Positions 27,231-37,939 of a DNA stretch of 64,000 nucleotides are shown piece after piece (the stretch's first letter is position 1; each line of letters begins with the position of its first letter). Source of the stretch: Collimonas sp. PA-H2 (lineage in GTDB: Bacteria > Pseudomonadota > Gammaproteobacteria > Burkholderiales > Burkholderiaceae_D); the NCBI RefSeq assembly GCF_002564105.1, contig NZ_PDBX01000001.1:2108001-2172000 (forward strand), in the 5' to 3' direction. The translations under genes were made by a program, and so were the position numbers. The notes beneath the pieces were generated by a model. That model was not told the origin of the DNA. It worked only from the letters and a program-made list of their open reading frames with translations, and ran no database searches.

Positions 27231-28853
27231 TTACATCCGGAACACGCCGAATTTGGTATCAGCAATCGGCGCATTCAAAGCAGCGCTCAAACCCAGCCCC
27301 AGTACCCGGCGCGTATCGGCCGGATCGATCACCCCGTCGTCCCACAGGCGGGCGGACGCGTAATACGGATGGCCTTGATGTTCGTACTGGTCGCGGATCG
27401 GCTTTTTGAAAGCCTCTTCTTCCTCGGCGCTCCAGCTGCCGCCCTTGCCTTCGATGCCGTCGCGCTTGACGGTAGCCAGCACGCCGGCGGCCTGCTCGCC
27501 GCCCATCACTGAAATGCGCGCGTTAGGCCACATCCACAGAAAGCGCGGCGAGTAGGCGCGGCCGCACATACCGTAGTTGCCGGCGCCGAAGCTGCCGCCG
27601 ATGATCACGGTCAGCTTCGGCACCGAAGTGGTAGCCACCGCGGTCACCATCTTGGCGCCGTTGCGGGCGATGCCTTCATTTTCGTAGCGGCGGCCAACCA
27701 TGAAGCCGGTGATGTTTTGCAGGAACACCAGCGGAATCTTGCGCTGCGAGCAGAGTTCGATGAAGTGCGTGCCCTTCAGGGCGGCTTCGGAAAACAGGAT
27801 GCCGTTGTTGGCGATGATGCCGACCGGCATGCCGTAGATGTGGGCGAAGCCGCAGATCAGCGTGGTGCCGTAGCGCGCCTTGAATTCATCGAACTCGCTG
27901 CCGTCGACCACGCGCGCGATCACTTCGCGCACGTCGAACGGCTTGCGGGTGTCGACCGGAATCACGCCGTACAGTTCGTGCGCTGGATATTTCGGTTCCA
28001 CCACCGGCCGCAGCAGCGGGCCTTGCGGCTTTTGCCGGTTCAGGTTGGAGACGATGGTGCGCGCCAGCGACAGCGCGTGCATATCGTTCTGCGCCAGGTG
28101 ATCGGCCACGCCCGACAGACGGGTATGGACATCGCCGCCGCCGAGGTCTTCGGCGCTGACGACTTCACCGGTGGCGGCTTTCACCAGCGGCGGACCGGCC
28201 AGGAAAATCGTGCCCTGGTTCTTGACGATGATCGATTCGTCGCTCATCGCCGGCACATAGGCGCCGCCGGCGGTACAAGAACCCATCACCACGGCGATCT
28301 GCGGAATGCCCTTGGCCGACAGGTTGGCCTGGTTGTAAAAGATGCGGCCGAAATGGTCACGGTCTGGGAAGACTTCGTCCTGATTGGGCAAGTTGGCGCC
28401 GCCGCTGTCGACCAGGTAGATGCAAGGCAGGTTGTTCTGCTCGGCGATTTCCTGCGCCCGCAAGTGTTTCTTGACGCTGAGCGGATAGTAGGTACCGCCC
28501 TTGACCGTGGCGTCATTGCAGACCACCACGCATTCCTGGCCGGCGATGCGGCCGATGCCGGTGATCACGCCGGCGGCCGGCGCGGCGTCGCTGCCGTCCT
28601 TGTCCTTGTAGACGTGGTAGGCCGCAAGCTGGGAAAACTCCATGAAGGGCGTGCCTGGATCGAGCAGCATCTGCACGCGGTCGCGCGGCAGCAATTTGCC
28701 GCGCGCCACATGCTTGCTGCGCGCCGCCTCGCCGCCGCCTTCGGCAATCTGCGCGACTTTCTGGCGCAGGTCGTCGACCAGCAGGTTGAGGGCGCCGGCG
28801 TTTTGCTGGAATTCTTCGCTGCGTGGATTCAGCTTGCTTTCTAACTGGGGCAT
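27231..28853 (-). CDS. liuB: 3-Methylcrotonyl-CoA carboxylase, carboxyltransferase beta subunit
   Basis: 540-residue carboxyltransferase with two crotonase-like halves. Landmarks are [73 protein letters not shown] and [18 protein letters not shown]. The SGGANLPNQ stretch is characteristic of methylcrotonyl-CoA rather than propionyl-CoA carboxylases. It transfers carboxyl from the biotin of LiuD. AAAGGA lies 7 bases before the ATG. LiuD is encoded nearly 10 kb downstream, with ten genes between. Confidence 0.94.
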   Translation of the reverse strand: MPQLESKLNPRSEEFQQNAGALNLLVDDLRQKVAQIAEGGGEAARSKHVARGKLLPRDRVQMLLDPGTPFMEFSQLAAYHVYKDKDGSDAAPAAGVITGIGRIAGQECVVVCNDATVKGGTYYPLSVKKHLRAQEIAEQNNLPCIYLVDSGGANLPNQDEVFPDRDHFGRIFYNQANLSAKGIPQIAVVMGSCTAGGAYVPAMSDESIIVKNQGTIFLAGPPLVKAATGEVVSAEDLGGGDVHTRLSGVADHLAQNDMHALSLARTIVSNLNRQKPQGPLLRPVVEPKYPAHELYGVIPVDTRKPFDVREVIARVVDGSEFDEFKARYGTTLICGFAHIYGMPVGIIANNGILFSEAALKGTHFIELCSQRKIPLVFLQNITGFMVGRRYENEGIARNGAKMVTAVATTSVPKLTVIIGGSFGAGNYGMCGRAYSPRFLWMWPNARISVMGGEQAAGVLATVKRDGIEGKGGSWSAEEEEAFKKPIRDQYEHQGHPYYASARLWDDGVIDPADTRRVLGLGLSAALNAPIADTKFGVFRM

Positions 28854-28918
28854 TGCAATGTCCTTTTATAAATCTGATGTCTCTGATGTTGTCGTGGAAT
28901 ACGGTGCTTAGGCAGTGC

Positions 28919-30613
28919 TCAGGCGGTGCGGACGTCGTTGAGATGCAGCTCGTCCTTCATCGCTTCGCGGATCTTGAATTTCTGTATCTTGCCGGTGACG
29001 GTCATCGGGAAAGCCGCAACAAAACGGATGTAGCGCGGCACCTTGTAGTAAGCGATCTGGCCCTGGCAAAAATCGCGTATAGCTTGTTCGTCCGCACTCA
29101 GTCCCGGGCGCAGGATGATCCAGGCGCACAATTCCTCGCCATATTTCGGGTCCGGCACGCCGACCACCTGCACGTCTTGCACGGCTGGATGGCGGTACAA
29201 GAACTCTTCTATCTCGCGCGGGTAGATATTCTCGCCGCCGCGTATCACCATGTCTTTCATGCGGCCGACGATGTTGACGTAGCCTTCCGCGTCCATCACC
29301 GCCAAGTCGCCGGTATGCATCCAGCCTTCGGCGTCGATCGCTTCGCGCGTTTTTTCAGCATCGCCCCAGTAGCCGTGCATCACCGAATAACCATGTGTGC
29401 ACAGTTCGCCGGAACTGCCGATAGGCATGATGGCGCCGGATTCCGGATCGATGATTTTCACCTGCAGATGCGGCTGCACAGTGCCGACCGTCGATACCCG
29501 CTTTTCCAGCGGCGTATCGGTCATGCTCTGGCAACTGACCGGGCTGGTTTCGGTCATGCCGTAGGCAATCGTGATCTGCTCCAGGTGCATGTCGCGCACC
29601 ACGCGTTTCATCACTTCGATCGGACAGGGCGAGCCGGCCATGATCCCGGTGCGCAAGGTCGACAGGTCGAACTCGGCAAAGCGCGGATGGTCGAGCTCGG
29701 CAATAAACATGGTCGGCACGCCGTGCAAGCCGGTGCAGCGTTCTTCCTGCACCGCCTGCAGTACGGCAAGCGGCTCGAAACCGTCATTCGGATAAATGAT
29801 GGTGGCGCCATGCGTCAGGCAGGCCAGATTGCCCAGCACCATGCCGAAGCAGTGATACAGCGGCACCGGGATGCACAGGCGGTCGGCGGCAGTCAGCTTC
29901 ATCGCTTCGCCGATGAAAAAGCCGTTGTTAAGGATATTGCGGTGGGTCAGCGTCGCGCCCTTGGGAAAGCCGGTAGTGCCGCTGGTGAACTGGATATTGA
30001 TAGGATCGGTGGCGCGCAAGCCGTTGCCGATCTCTGCCAGCCGCGGATCGGCTGCATCGCCGCCGGCGATCAGGTCGGCGAAGCGCAGCATGCCGGGCAC
30101 CGCATCGCTGCCGAGCTGGATCACGGTTTTCAGGGTCGGCAGCCGCGCGGCCTGTAAAGCGCCCGCTTGTGCAGCGGCCAGCTCCGGCGCCACGCTGCGT
30201 ATCATTTCCAGGTAGTCGCTGGTCTTGAAGCTGGTCATCGAGATCAATGCCTTGCAGCCGACATTGTTGAGCGCATATTCCAGCTCGCTGACACGGTAGG
30301 CGGGATTGATATTCACCAGGACGATGCCGGCATAGGCGGTGGCCAGCTGCGTCAGCAGCCACTCGGCATTGTTGTGCGACCAGATGCCGATGCGGTCGCC
30401 CGGCTGCAGGCCAAGCTTGAGCATGGCGCTGGCCAGGCGCCGCGCTTCATGCTGCAGCTGGCGGTAGCTGAAGCGGATGTTCTGATGGCGCGACACCAGC
30501 GCGTCGTTGTCTGGAACCCGCGCTGCCATGCCGTCGAAAAATGCGCCTATGGTCTGCTCGATCAGCGGCGTATCCTGGCGGCCGCTGTCAATACTGGAAA
30601 TTAACTGCTTCAT
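28919..30613 (-). CDS. AMP-binding acyl-CoA synthetase
   Basis: 564-residue adenylate-forming ligase. The P-loop motif is [16 protein letters not shown]. Other landmarks are [25 protein letters not shown], the hinge [16 protein letters not shown] and the catalytic lysine in TGKIQKF. It activates a carboxylic acid to its CoA thioester. In liu-type clusters such ligases are thought to feed branched or medium-chain acids, or acetoacetate, into the pathway. The substrate is inferred only from position, next to liuB. AGGAGA precedes the ATG. Confidence 0.88.
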   Translation of the reverse strand: MKQLISSIDSGRQDTPLIEQTIGAFFDGMAARVPDNDALVSRHQNIRFSYRQLQHEARRLASAMLKLGLQPGDRIGIWSHNNAEWLLTQLATAYAGIVLVNINPAYRVSELEYALNNVGCKALISMTSFKTSDYLEMIRSVAPELAAAQAGALQAARLPTLKTVIQLGSDAVPGMLRFADLIAGGDAADPRLAEIGNGLRATDPINIQFTSGTTGFPKGATLTHRNILNNGFFIGEAMKLTAADRLCIPVPLYHCFGMVLGNLACLTHGATIIYPNDGFEPLAVLQAVQEERCTGLHGVPTMFIAELDHPRFAEFDLSTLRTGIMAGSPCPIEVMKRVVRDMHLEQITIAYGMTETSPVSCQSMTDTPLEKRVSTVGTVQPHLQVKIIDPESGAIMPIGSSGELCTHGYSVMHGYWGDAEKTREAIDAEGWMHTGDLAVMDAEGYVNIVGRMKDMVIRGGENIYPREIEEFLYRHPAVQDVQVVGVPDPKYGEELCAWIILRPGLSADEQAIRDFCQGQIAYYKVPRYIRFVAAFPMTVTGKIQKFKIREAMKDELHLNDVRTA

Positions 30614-30660
30614 GATCTTGTCTCCTGTTTGCCTTGCTTACCTTTTCCGGGCTTGCTTTA

Positions 30661-31062
30661 TTATTTTTCCGGAAAACTGCCGTCGACATAAAACCACCGC
30701 GATACGCCCGCTGCATCGGGCTCGCGCACGAAACGGCTGACCTCATGCAGACGATGGGCGCGGCCGCCGGTCTTGTAGCGCGCCACAAACTCGACGATGG
30801 CACTGTCGCCATCTGCCTCATGCCTGCGCACCTCCAGCCCCAGCCATTTCAAGCCGGCTTCCGCCACGACCGGCTCAGCCGATCGGGTGCTGGCATGCCA
30901 GGTCGCCTGCAGATAGGCGCCGTTATCCATCACATAGGCGCTATAGCGTGAGCGCATCAGCGCCAGCGCCGTCGGCGCCACTTCCTTGCCCGCGTGATAG
31001 CGGCCGCAGCATTGCGCGTATTTGCCGCCGCCGCAGGGGCAGTCTACGATTGCAGCCGTCAA
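30661..31062 (-). CDS. YchJ family SEC-C motif protein
   Basis: 133-residue YchJ-like protein (UPF0225). The N-terminal SEC-C zinc motif is CPCGGGKYAQCCGRYHAG, followed by ALALMRSRYSAYVM and the NTF2-like core FVARYKTGGRAHRLHE. Function unknown, probably zinc-binding. I assign a TTG start (31062) because it overlaps the stop of the preceding gene (TTGA) and places the cysteine motif near the N-terminus; no in-frame ATG fits. Confidence 0.78.
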   Translation of the reverse strand: MTAAIVDCPCGGGKYAQCCGRYHAGKEVAPTALALMRSRYSAYVMDNGAYLQATWHASTRSAEPVVAEAGLKWLGLEVRRHEADGDSAIVEFVARYKTGGRAHRLHEVSRFVREPDAAGVSRWFYVDGSFPEK

Positions 31063-31664
31063 ATCTTGCCATCCCGCATGAATGCTTCGAGCTGATCGAA
31101 ACGGTCGAAACCCCAGAACGCTTCGCCGTCGACGATCACGAACGGCGAGCCGAACACGCCGCGCGCCATCGCCAGGTCGACTTCGGCTTTCAGCTGGTTC
31201 TTGATCGGCAGGCTGTTGATGCCGTCCATCAGGCCGTTGGTGTCGATGCCGCTGCGGTGGCCGACTTCCAGCAGATGCATCGGTTCGCCGATATTGATGC
31301 CGTCGACAAAATAAGCCTGGTAAATCTGCTTGGCGAACTTGTTGGCCTTGTCCTCCCCTTGCCTGCCGCGCACCCACAGCACGGCGCGCGCCGCTGCCTG
31401 GGTCGAGATCGGGAAGGCGCTCGGGCGGCTGTAGGGAATGCCGTGGAAACGCGCGCTGCGCTCGAAATCGTGGAACGAGTAATCGCCCTTGATCGGCACC
31501 TGCGGCAAAGGCAGCGAACCGGTGGTCTTGAACACCGGGCCGAGCAGAATCGGATGCCATTCGACATCGCGCTTGTATTTTGCCGCCAGTTCATCGATGC
31601 GGGTGGCAGCGAAGTAACCGTAGGGGGACGAAAAATCAAAGTAGAAATCAATTGCAGCGGCCAT
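31059..31664 (-). CDS. 2-Hydroxychromene-2-carboxylate isomerase family protein (DsbA fold)
   Basis: 201-residue DsbA-fold, GST-kappa-like protein. The start DFYFDFSSPYGYFAA carries the SSPY motif that replaces CxxC in this family, and the C-terminal part has GVFGSPFVIVDGEAFWGFDR. Members use glutathione to isomerise aromatic intermediates; the true substrate is unknown. ATGs at 31664 and 31670 are both possible; AAGG spacing favours 31664. Coupled by overlap to ychJ downstream. Confidence 0.85.
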   Translation of the reverse strand: MAAAIDFYFDFSSPYGYFAATRIDELAAKYKRDVEWHPILLGPVFKTTGSLPLPQVPIKGDYSFHDFERSARFHGIPYSRPSAFPISTQAAARAVLWVRGRQGEDKANKFAKQIYQAYFVDGINIGEPMHLLEVGHRSGIDTNGLMDGINSLPIKNQLKAEVDLAMARGVFGSPFVIVDGEAFWGFDRFDQLEAFMRDGKI

Positions 31665-31806
31665 ATTCATTACCTTGTTTAAATCGCAATTCATGAAGTC
31701 AAATAACAAAGATCAGCGTGAATCCGCGGCAAAGCCACGGAAAAACGCTGATCCTTTGATGCTTGCTTGCTACGGTGCTATGCGGACGTCCTGCAACTTC
31801 GAACTA

Positions 31807-33003
31807 TCAGACCAGTTCAACGGCAATCGCCGTGCCTTCGCCGCCGCCGATGCACAGTGACGCCACGCCGCGCTTGAGACCCTTGGCCTTCAGTGCGCCC
31901 AGCAGCGTGACGATGATGCGCGCGCCGGAAGCGCCGATAGGATGGCCTAGAGCGCAAGCGCCGCCGTGGACGTTGATCTTGTCATGCGGGATGTCGTGTT
32001 CTTTCATGGTTGCCATCGGCACCACGGCGAACGCTTCGTTGACTTCATACAGATCGACGTCGCTGTGCTTCCAGCCGACTTTCTTGTACAGCTTTTCAAT
32101 CGCGCCGACCGGTGCGGTGGTGAACCATTCCGGTTCTTGCGAGTGGCTGGTGTGACCGAGGATGCGGGCAATCGGCGTGCAGCCGAGTTTCTTGGCGGTC
32201 GATTCGCGCATCAGCACCAGCGCCGCAGCGCCGTCGTTGATGGAGGACGAGGAAGCGGCAGTGATGGTGCCGTCCTTCTTGAACGCCGCGCGCAGCGACG
32301 GGATCTTGTCGATCTTGGCTTTTTGCGGACCTTCGTCCTTGTCGATCACCACTTCGCCGGCACGGCTGGTGACTGTCACCGGGGCGATTTCCCATTTGAA
32401 GGAGCCGTCGGCGGTAGCTGCCTGCGCGCGCTGCACCGAAGCGATTGCAAAGGCGTCCTGGTCGGCGCGGCTGAAATGGTATTTGGAGGCGCATTCTTCG
32501 CCGAAAGTACCCATCGAGCGGCCGCCGCCGTTTTCGCCCTTGGAATAGGCATCTTCCAGGCCGTCCAGCATCATGTGATCGAAAATCATGCCGTGGCCGA
32601 TACGGTAGCCGCCGCGTGCTTTCGGGATCAGGTAAGGCGCATTGGTCATCGATTCCATGCCCCCGGTGACTACGACTTCGTTAGTCCCTGCCAGCAGGGA
32701 GTCGAAGCCGAACATGGTGGCTTGCATGGCCGAACCGCATACCTTGGAGATAGTGGCAGCATTGGTGCCGACCGGCAGGCCGGCCTTGATGGTTGCCTGG
32801 CGCGCCGGCGCCTGGCCCTGGCCCGCTTGCAGCACATTGCCGAACAACACGGCGTCGACTTGTTCCGGCTTCAGGCCGGCGCGCTCTACCGCGGCCTTGA
32901 TTGCCACGGCGCCCAGATCAGTGGCGGTCAACGCCGCAAAATCACCCTGAAACGCACCCATTGGAGTACGTGCTGCACCGACGATAACGATTGGGTCATT
33001 CAT
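31807..33003 (-). CDS. Acetyl-CoA C-acyltransferase (thiolase)
   Basis: 398-residue biosynthetic/degradative thiolase. The nucleophilic cysteine is in ISKVCGSAMQA. The His and second Cys are in GGACALGHPIGASGARI and ASLCIGGGEGTA, and the start IVGAARTPMGAFQG is family-typical. Within the leucine block it would split acetoacetyl-CoA, made from the acetoacetate released by LiuE, into two acetyl-CoA. GGAG precedes the ATG. Confidence 0.93.
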   Translation of the reverse strand: MNDPIVIVGAARTPMGAFQGDFAALTATDLGAVAIKAAVERAGLKPEQVDAVLFGNVLQAGQGQAPARQATIKAGLPVGTNAATISKVCGSAMQATMFGFDSLLAGTNEVVVTGGMESMTNAPYLIPKARGGYRIGHGMIFDHMMLDGLEDAYSKGENGGGRSMGTFGEECASKYHFSRADQDAFAIASVQRAQAATADGSFKWEIAPVTVTSRAGEVVIDKDEGPQKAKIDKIPSLRAAFKKDGTITAASSSSINDGAAALVLMRESTAKKLGCTPIARILGHTSHSQEPEWFTTAPVGAIEKLYKKVGWKHSDVDLYEVNEAFAVVPMATMKEHDIPHDKINVHGGACALGHPIGASGARIIVTLLGALKAKGLKRGVASLCIGGGEGTAIAVELV

Positions 33004-33111
33004 GTTGCTTCTCCAGATTATGACAACTTGTCAGCCGCTGCGGCTACCACCTTGATCCGCGATGTCCGCTTACGGCCTTGCTGCCTGGTTGGTTAAAAAT
33101 AATGCGATTAA

Positions 33112-34920
33112 CTACGATGTCTGTGTTGCTGCTGGTGCTGACTGGCTAACGGGCTTATAGGTGAAACGGCATTCCTGCGGATAAGGAAAGACATCGTCGA
33201 AATGCCCTTCCTGTATGTGCTGCTTGCGTTGTTGCCAATATTGCTGAGTTAGCAAATCGGCATGATGCTTGATAAAGTACTTCTTCACGTTTGGATTTCC
33301 GAGAAGAAATACCCCGAACTGTTCCGGAAAGACGTCGTTTTTGGCGATCGAATACCAGGGTTCGGCCGACATTTCATCTTCTTCATTGCGCGGCTGCGGG
33401 ATCACGCGGAAATTGCAGTCGGTAATGTATTCAATCTCATCATAGTCGTAAAACACGACGCGGTTGTGACGCGTCACGCCAAAATTTTTGTACAGCATGT
33501 CGCCCGGAAAGATATTCGCGGCGACCAGTTCCTTGATGGCGTTGCCGTATTCGGTAATGCCATGTTCGAGCGCTGCCTGGTCGTCGTTTTGCTCGGCATT
33601 GCTGAGGTAGATATTCAACGGCACCATGCGTCGTTCGATGTACAGGTGCTTGATGATGATTTCGTCGCCGTCTTCTTCCACCACCGAAGGCGCCACCTGC
33701 TTCAGCTCGGCCAGCAGTTCGTCGGCGAAACGGGCGCGCGGGAAGGCCACGCTGGAATATTCCAGGGTATCGGCCATGCGGCCGACGCGGTCGTGGTGCT
33801 TGACCAGCAGGTATTTTTCCTTGACCAGGGCATTGGTGGTTTCCTTCGGCGCCGGAAAAAAGTCCTTGATGACCTTGAACACGTAGGGAAACGAAGGCAA
33901 GGCGAACACCACCATGACCAGCCCGCGGATACCGGGAGCGATCTCGAAATTGTCCGAAGAATGCCGCAAATGGCGCAGGAAATCGCGGTAAAACAGCGCT
34001 TTTCCCAGCTTTTGCAAACCCAGGATGGTGTAGATCTCGCTGCGCGGCTTGTTCGGCAGCAGGCTGCGCAGGAATTGCACATAGGCTGACGGCACTTCCA
34101 TGTCGACCATGAAATAGGCGCGCGTGAAAGAAAACAGGATGGTCAGGATCTTATTGTCGAACAGCACCGCGTCCAGCACCAGCTTGCCGTCGCGGTCGTG
34201 CAGGATAGGCACCACGAAGGGATATTCGCGCGGACCGTTGATCATCTTGCCGACCACGTAGGCGCCCTTGTTGCGGTAAAACGCGTTCGACAAGACCTGG
34301 ATCTGGTGATTCGGCTCCAGCGGCGTGTCGCCGAAGGCCTGGCGGATGCGCTCCTCGGCCAGCGTGATGTCGCGGTCGAGGTCGGCGAACGGCCGCTGCA
34401 ACTGCAAATTGGTAATTAAACGCTTGAGCGTATAGTGCAGGCCGTCCTTGGCCGGGTAATACACGCGGTAAGTCGGCAGCGCTTCGTCGGTGTCGATATA
34501 TTCGGTCGACACCGCCGGCCGCACGAAGATGAAATCGTTGTGGAAATAGGTGCGGTGCAGGATATTGCAGCAGACTGAATTGAAGAAGGTTTCCGCCAGC
34601 TCCGGCTGCTTGTGATAGGTCAGCATGCCGATATAGTGCAGCTTTACCTCGCGCCAGACCTCGTCGGTCAGGTCGCCCTGGTCGTATTCGTCTTCCAGCG
34701 CCTGCACGCATTCGCGCACCCGCGCATCGTAGAAACCGATGCGTTCGCGCGCGGCCAGCTGGGCGGTTTTCCAGTCGGCGTCTTCAAAATGCTGCTTGGC
34801 TAATTGGCTGGCCGCGCGGAACAAACGATAATGCTTGTCGAAACCGTCCAAGATCATGCGCGCGGTATCGAAAGCGATCTGCGACGACAATAATTTCGGA
34901 AAATTTCCAGAGGTGATCAC
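33112..34920 (-). CDS. aceK: Isocitrate dehydrogenase kinase/phosphatase
   Basis: 602 residues, the normal size for AceK, which phosphorylates and dephosphorylates isocitrate dehydrogenase to divert carbon into the glyoxylate bypass. Recognisable stretches are [59 protein letters not shown] and [22 protein letters not shown]. The start is GTG at 34920, overlapping the upstream stop (GTGA). aceA and aceB are not in the window. Its place next to acetyl-CoA-producing leucine genes fits a need to retain C2 units. Confidence 0.93.
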   Translation of the reverse strand: MITSGNFPKLLSSQIAFDTARMILDGFDKHYRLFRAASQLAKQHFEDADWKTAQLAARERIGFYDARVRECVQALEDEYDQGDLTDEVWREVKLHYIGMLTYHKQPELAETFFNSVCCNILHRTYFHNDFIFVRPAVSTEYIDTDEALPTYRVYYPAKDGLHYTLKRLITNLQLQRPFADLDRDITLAEERIRQAFGDTPLEPNHQIQVLSNAFYRNKGAYVVGKMINGPREYPFVVPILHDRDGKLVLDAVLFDNKILTILFSFTRAYFMVDMEVPSAYVQFLRSLLPNKPRSEIYTILGLQKLGKALFYRDFLRHLRHSSDNFEIAPGIRGLVMVVFALPSFPYVFKVIKDFFPAPKETTNALVKEKYLLVKHHDRVGRMADTLEYSSVAFPRARFADELLAELKQVAPSVVEEDGDEIIIKHLYIERRMVPLNIYLSNAEQNDDQAALEHGITEYGNAIKELVAANIFPGDMLYKNFGVTRHNRVVFYDYDEIEYITDCNFRVIPQPRNEEDEMSAEPWYSIAKNDVFPEQFGVFLLGNPNVKKYFIKHHADLLTQQYWQQRKQHIQEGHFDDVFPYPQECRFTYKPVSQSAPAATQTS

Positions 34921-35858
34921 AGCGAGAACCGTTCCTTCCAGCCTGCCAGCATAGCCAAACTGACGCCGATGCCGCCGCAGACCACGATCAGCGGCCGCTT
35001 GTAAGGCGCCAGCACCGGCAGATTCTCATACGCCACCGCCAGCGCCGCGCCGCAAGCCGGCTCGACCAGGGTGCGCATCTGGTCGGCGAACTGCAGCGCC
35101 GCGGAAACTGCCTGGGCATCGCTGACCACCACGCTGTGGACCTCATGGCGCTGGGTCCAGGCGAAACATTCGGCGGCCACGCGCTTGGCGGCCAGGGTGG
35201 AGGCAATCGAGGTAATCGCCGGCAGGCTGACCAGCTCACCCGCGCGCACCGCGGCGTTGAGCGAAGCGGCGCCATCGGTTTCCGCCGCAATCAGCGGGAT
35301 GTGCGCCAGGCCGTTGCGATGCAGGCCGCTCAGCACGCCGCTCATCAGGCCGCCGCCGCCCACGGAACAGACGACGACATCGAATTCCACACCCAGCTCG
35401 CGCGCCTGCAGCACCGCTTCATCGATCATGGTGGCGTTGCCATCCCAGATGTCGGGATGGTCGAAAGGCGGGATGTAGACGCTGCCGGGCTGCTCGCAGA
35501 GCTGCAGCGCCAGCTGGTTGGCTTCGTCCCAGACCGCGCCGTGCACGATCACCTCGGCGCCGATGTCGCGGATGCGCTGGCAGACCGAGGCGGCGGTGCT
35601 TTCAGGGACGACGATGGTGGTCTTGATGCCGAGCGCAGCGCCGGCGAAGGCAGCGGCAAAGCCGGCGTTGCCGCCGGACGGACACACCAGGTGGCTAGCG
35701 CCGGCCGCTACCGCGCGCTGGCATAGCAGGCCGATGCCGCGCAGCTTGAAGGAGCCGGCCGGCTGGGTGTTTTCCATCTTCAGCAACACGATCTTGTCGA
35801 GCGCGACGGAAAGTTGCGGATGTCGCAGTAATGCGGTGTGAATATGCAGTGAAGTCAT
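34917..35858 (-). CDS. Threonine/serine dehydratase-like PLP enzyme
   Basis: 313-residue fold-type II PLP enzyme. The PLP lysine is in [11 protein letters not shown], the substrate loop in [10 protein letters not shown], and the phosphate-binding glycine loop in [23 protein letters not shown] closes the domain. It resembles catabolic L-serine/threonine dehydratases, but there is no ACT domain. The exact amino acid is uncertain. Stop overlaps the GTG of aceK, so the two are translated together. Confidence 0.83.
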   Translation of the reverse strand: MTSLHIHTALLRHPQLSVALDKIVLLKMENTQPAGSFKLRGIGLLCQRAVAAGASHLVCPSGGNAGFAAAFAGAALGIKTTIVVPESTAASVCQRIRDIGAEVIVHGAVWDEANQLALQLCEQPGSVYIPPFDHPDIWDGNATMIDEAVLQARELGVEFDVVVCSVGGGGLMSGVLSGLHRNGLAHIPLIAAETDGAASLNAAVRAGELVSLPAITSIASTLAAKRVAAECFAWTQRHEVHSVVVSDAQAVSAALQFADQMRTLVEPACGAALAVAYENLPVLAPYKRPLIVVCGGIGVSLAMLAGWKERFSL

Positions 35859-36016
35859 GTTCTTGACGTTGTTGCCTTTTTTTCAATTGTGCCATTAAAC
35901 AAGGAAATCACAAAACCCGTCCTGATGTCACTTCATTCTTATTGTGTCTAAGCTGCCCCGTCCAGGCGACCCCCAACTACGCGTCCCGGCCTCGTCGGCC
36001 CCGGCTACGCGCCCCG

Positions 36017-36092
36017 GTCATTCCCGCGAACGCGGGAATCCATGTTGATTGCTATCGTTGCCAACCTGGATCCCCGCGTTCGCGGGGATGAC
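36017..36092. repeat. Paired REP-like palindromes (BIME-like)
   Basis: Units at 36017-36042 and 36067-36092 are reverse complements with two mismatches (GTCATTCCCGCG.. against GTCATCCCCGCG..). Each unit also folds on itself (7-base stem, GAAC/GTTC loop). The 24 bases between are unrelated. This sits in the 268-bp gap between liuA and the dehydratase gene and may shield the 3' end of the liuA mRNA. Upstream bases 35955-36015 show a degenerate CTACGCG-CCCGG repeat. Confidence 0.75.
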
Positions 36093-36126
36093 GGCGCTAT
36101 CGCATAAACGCTGTCCGGCACTTGTC

Positions 36127-37311
36127 TTAATTAGTTTCCGCAAACAACTCGCGACCAATCAGCATGCGGCGGATTTCGCTGGTGCCGGCGCCGATTTCAT
36201 ACAGCTTGGCGTCGCGCCACAGGCGTCCCACCGGATACTCGTTGATATAACCGTTGCCGCCCAGCGCCTGGATCGCTTCGCCCGCCATCCAGGTAGCTTT
36301 TTCCGCCGAATACAGGATCGCGCCGGCGGCATCCTTGCGCAGCGCCCGAGCTGCGGCCGGGTTCTTGGCGCGGTCGCAGGCCTGGCCCACTGCGTATACA
36401 TAAGCCTTGCACGCCATCATGGTCGAATACATATCGGCCAGCTTGCCCTGCATCAGCTGGAATTCGCCGATCGACTGGCCGAACTGCTTGCGGTCGTGCA
36501 CATACGGCACCACCACATCCATGCACGCTTGCATGATACCAAGCGGGCCGCCAGAGAGAACGGTGCGCTCGTAATCCAGGCCGGACATCAGGACGTTGAC
36601 GCCCTTGCCGAGGCCGCCCAGCACGTTTTCGGCCGGCACTTCGCAATCCTGGAACACCAGTTCGCCGGTGTGCGAACCGCGCATGCCCAGCTTGTCCAGC
36701 TTTTGCGCGACGCTGAAGCCCTTGAAACTCTTTTCGATCAGGAAGGCGGTCATGCCGCGGGCGCCGGCTTCCAGGTCGGTCTTGGCGTATACCACCAGCA
36801 CGTCAGCGTCAGGACCATTGGTGATCCACATCTTGCTGCCGTTCAGGATATAGCGGTCGCCCTTGAGTTCGGCGCGCAGCTTCATGCTGACGACGTCGGA
36901 ACCGGCGTTCGGCTCGGACATGGCGAGGGCGCCGACATGGTCGCCGGAAATCAGTTTCGGCAGGTACTTGGTTTTTTGCTCGGGGCTGCCGTTGCGCTTG
37001 ATCTGGTTCACGCACAGGTTCGAGTGGGCGCCATAGGACAGGCCGACCGAAGCGGAAGCGCGCGAAATTTCTTCCATGGCGATGATGTGCGCCAGGTAGC
37101 CCATGCCGCTGCCGCCGTATTCTTCTTCCGCCGTGATGCCGAGCAGGCCGAGATCGCCCATTTTCTTCCACAGGTCCATGGGAAACTGGTCGGTATGGTC
37201 GATTTCGGCGGCGCGCGGGGCGATTTCCGCCGCGGCGAACTCCTGGATGGCGCTGCGTAAAGCGTCGATGTCTTCGCCGTGATCGAACGTCAAACCTGGT
37301 AAATGGATCAT
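36127..37311 (-). CDS. liuA: Isovaleryl-CoA dehydrogenase
   Basis: 394-residue FAD acyl-CoA dehydrogenase. The catalytic base position typical of isovaleryl-CoA dehydrogenases is seen in [14 protein letters not shown], where the glutamate lies in helix G rather than near the C-terminus. Other landmarks are [46 protein letters not shown] and [17 protein letters not shown]. It oxidises isovaleryl-CoA to methylcrotonyl-CoA, the LiuBD substrate. AAGGAGA is well placed before the ATG at 37311. The gene follows liuR. Confidence 0.95.
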   Translation of the reverse strand: MIHLPGLTFDHGEDIDALRSAIQEFAAAEIAPRAAEIDHTDQFPMDLWKKMGDLGLLGITAEEEYGGSGMGYLAHIIAMEEISRASASVGLSYGAHSNLCVNQIKRNGSPEQKTKYLPKLISGDHVGALAMSEPNAGSDVVSMKLRAELKGDRYILNGSKMWITNGPDADVLVVYAKTDLEAGARGMTAFLIEKSFKGFSVAQKLDKLGMRGSHTGELVFQDCEVPAENVLGGLGKGVNVLMSGLDYERTVLSGGPLGIMQACMDVVVPYVHDRKQFGQSIGEFQLMQGKLADMYSTMMACKAYVYAVGQACDRAKNPAAARALRKDAAGAILYSAEKATWMAGEAIQALGGNGYINEYPVGRLWRDAKLYEIGAGTSEIRRMLIGRELFAETN

Positions 37312-37370
37312 ATTGTCTCCTTCGTTATTCTTGCGAGTTGTGTAATCGGGAATCGGTAGTGATGACGGTT

Positions 37371-37796
37371 TCAGTCCTTGTCGCCGGCAGCCGCCAGCAC
37401 AGCGTGATCGCTCAGTTGGCCGCTGTCCAGCAAGCGCCGGCATTCATCCTCGTGGGCGGTGATTTCTTCCAGCGTGACTTCGATGTCTTCGCGCTGCTGC
37501 TCCAGATGCTCGCGGTGGCGGGCCAGCACCTGCAGGAACAGTTCCAGCTGCGGCGCCGAATCCTTGGGCGAATCGTACATGTCGACCAGGCTCTTTATTT
37601 CCGACAGCGTCAGGCCCAGGCGCTTGCCGCGCAAGGTCAATTTCAGGCGGGTGCGCTCGCGCGGCGCATACACCCGGTTGCGGCCGCCGGCGCCATCCCG
37701 TTTCGGGCTCAGCAAACCCTGATCCTCATAGAAACGGATCGCCCGCGGGGTAATATCGAATTCGCGCGCCAGTTCGGTGATGGTGTAAGTCGGCAT
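37371..37796 (-). CDS. liuR: MerR family regulator of leucine/isovalerate catabolism
   Basis: 141 residues. The N-terminal MerR helix-turn-helix and wing are [27 protein letters not shown] and [12 protein letters not shown], followed by a coiled dimerisation helix ([22 protein letters not shown]). There is no metal-binding cysteine cluster. Its position directly before liuA fits LiuR, the known proteobacterial repressor of branched-chain degradation genes. I chose the ATG at 37796. A palindrome lies about 50 bp upstream, between it and a divergent MBL gene. Confidence 0.88.
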   Translation of the reverse strand: MPTYTITELAREFDITPRAIRFYEDQGLLSPKRDGAGGRNRVYAPRERTRLKLTLRGKRLGLTLSEIKSLVDMYDSPKDSAPQLELFLQVLARHREHLEQQREDIEVTLEEITAHEDECRRLLDSGQLSDHAVLAAAGDKD

Positions 37797-37846
37797 GGTC
37801 AGATAGTCATCAAGGAACAAAAAATGCTGGTTTAGGTACAATGGCA

Positions 37847-37863
37847 GTTAACGTTAACGTAAA
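37847..37863. promoter_or_regulatory. Candidate LiuR operator
   Basis: TTAACGTTAACGTAAA (37848-37863) is a 16-base palindrome with one mismatch, and GTTAACGTTAAC (37847-37858) is a perfect one overlapping it. It lies in the liuR-MBL divergent region. MerR-family regulators bind such AT-rich dyads between promoter elements. Reading toward liuR, TTTACG precedes TACCTA by 19 bases, the long spacer typical of MerR promoters, though the -10 match is weak. Confidence 0.6.
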
Positions 37864-37939
37864 GCACATTGTAGGCGCGCTGGCGGAAAATGAAAACACC
37901 GAAAAACTACTGGCATTGCCAAAACAGAAAGAAATCCCC

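Noticed and set aside
35955..36125. Possible CRISPR-like repeats near the CCCGCG units
   Set aside because: Only two inverted units with no regular spacers and no cas genes; fits REP/BIME instead.
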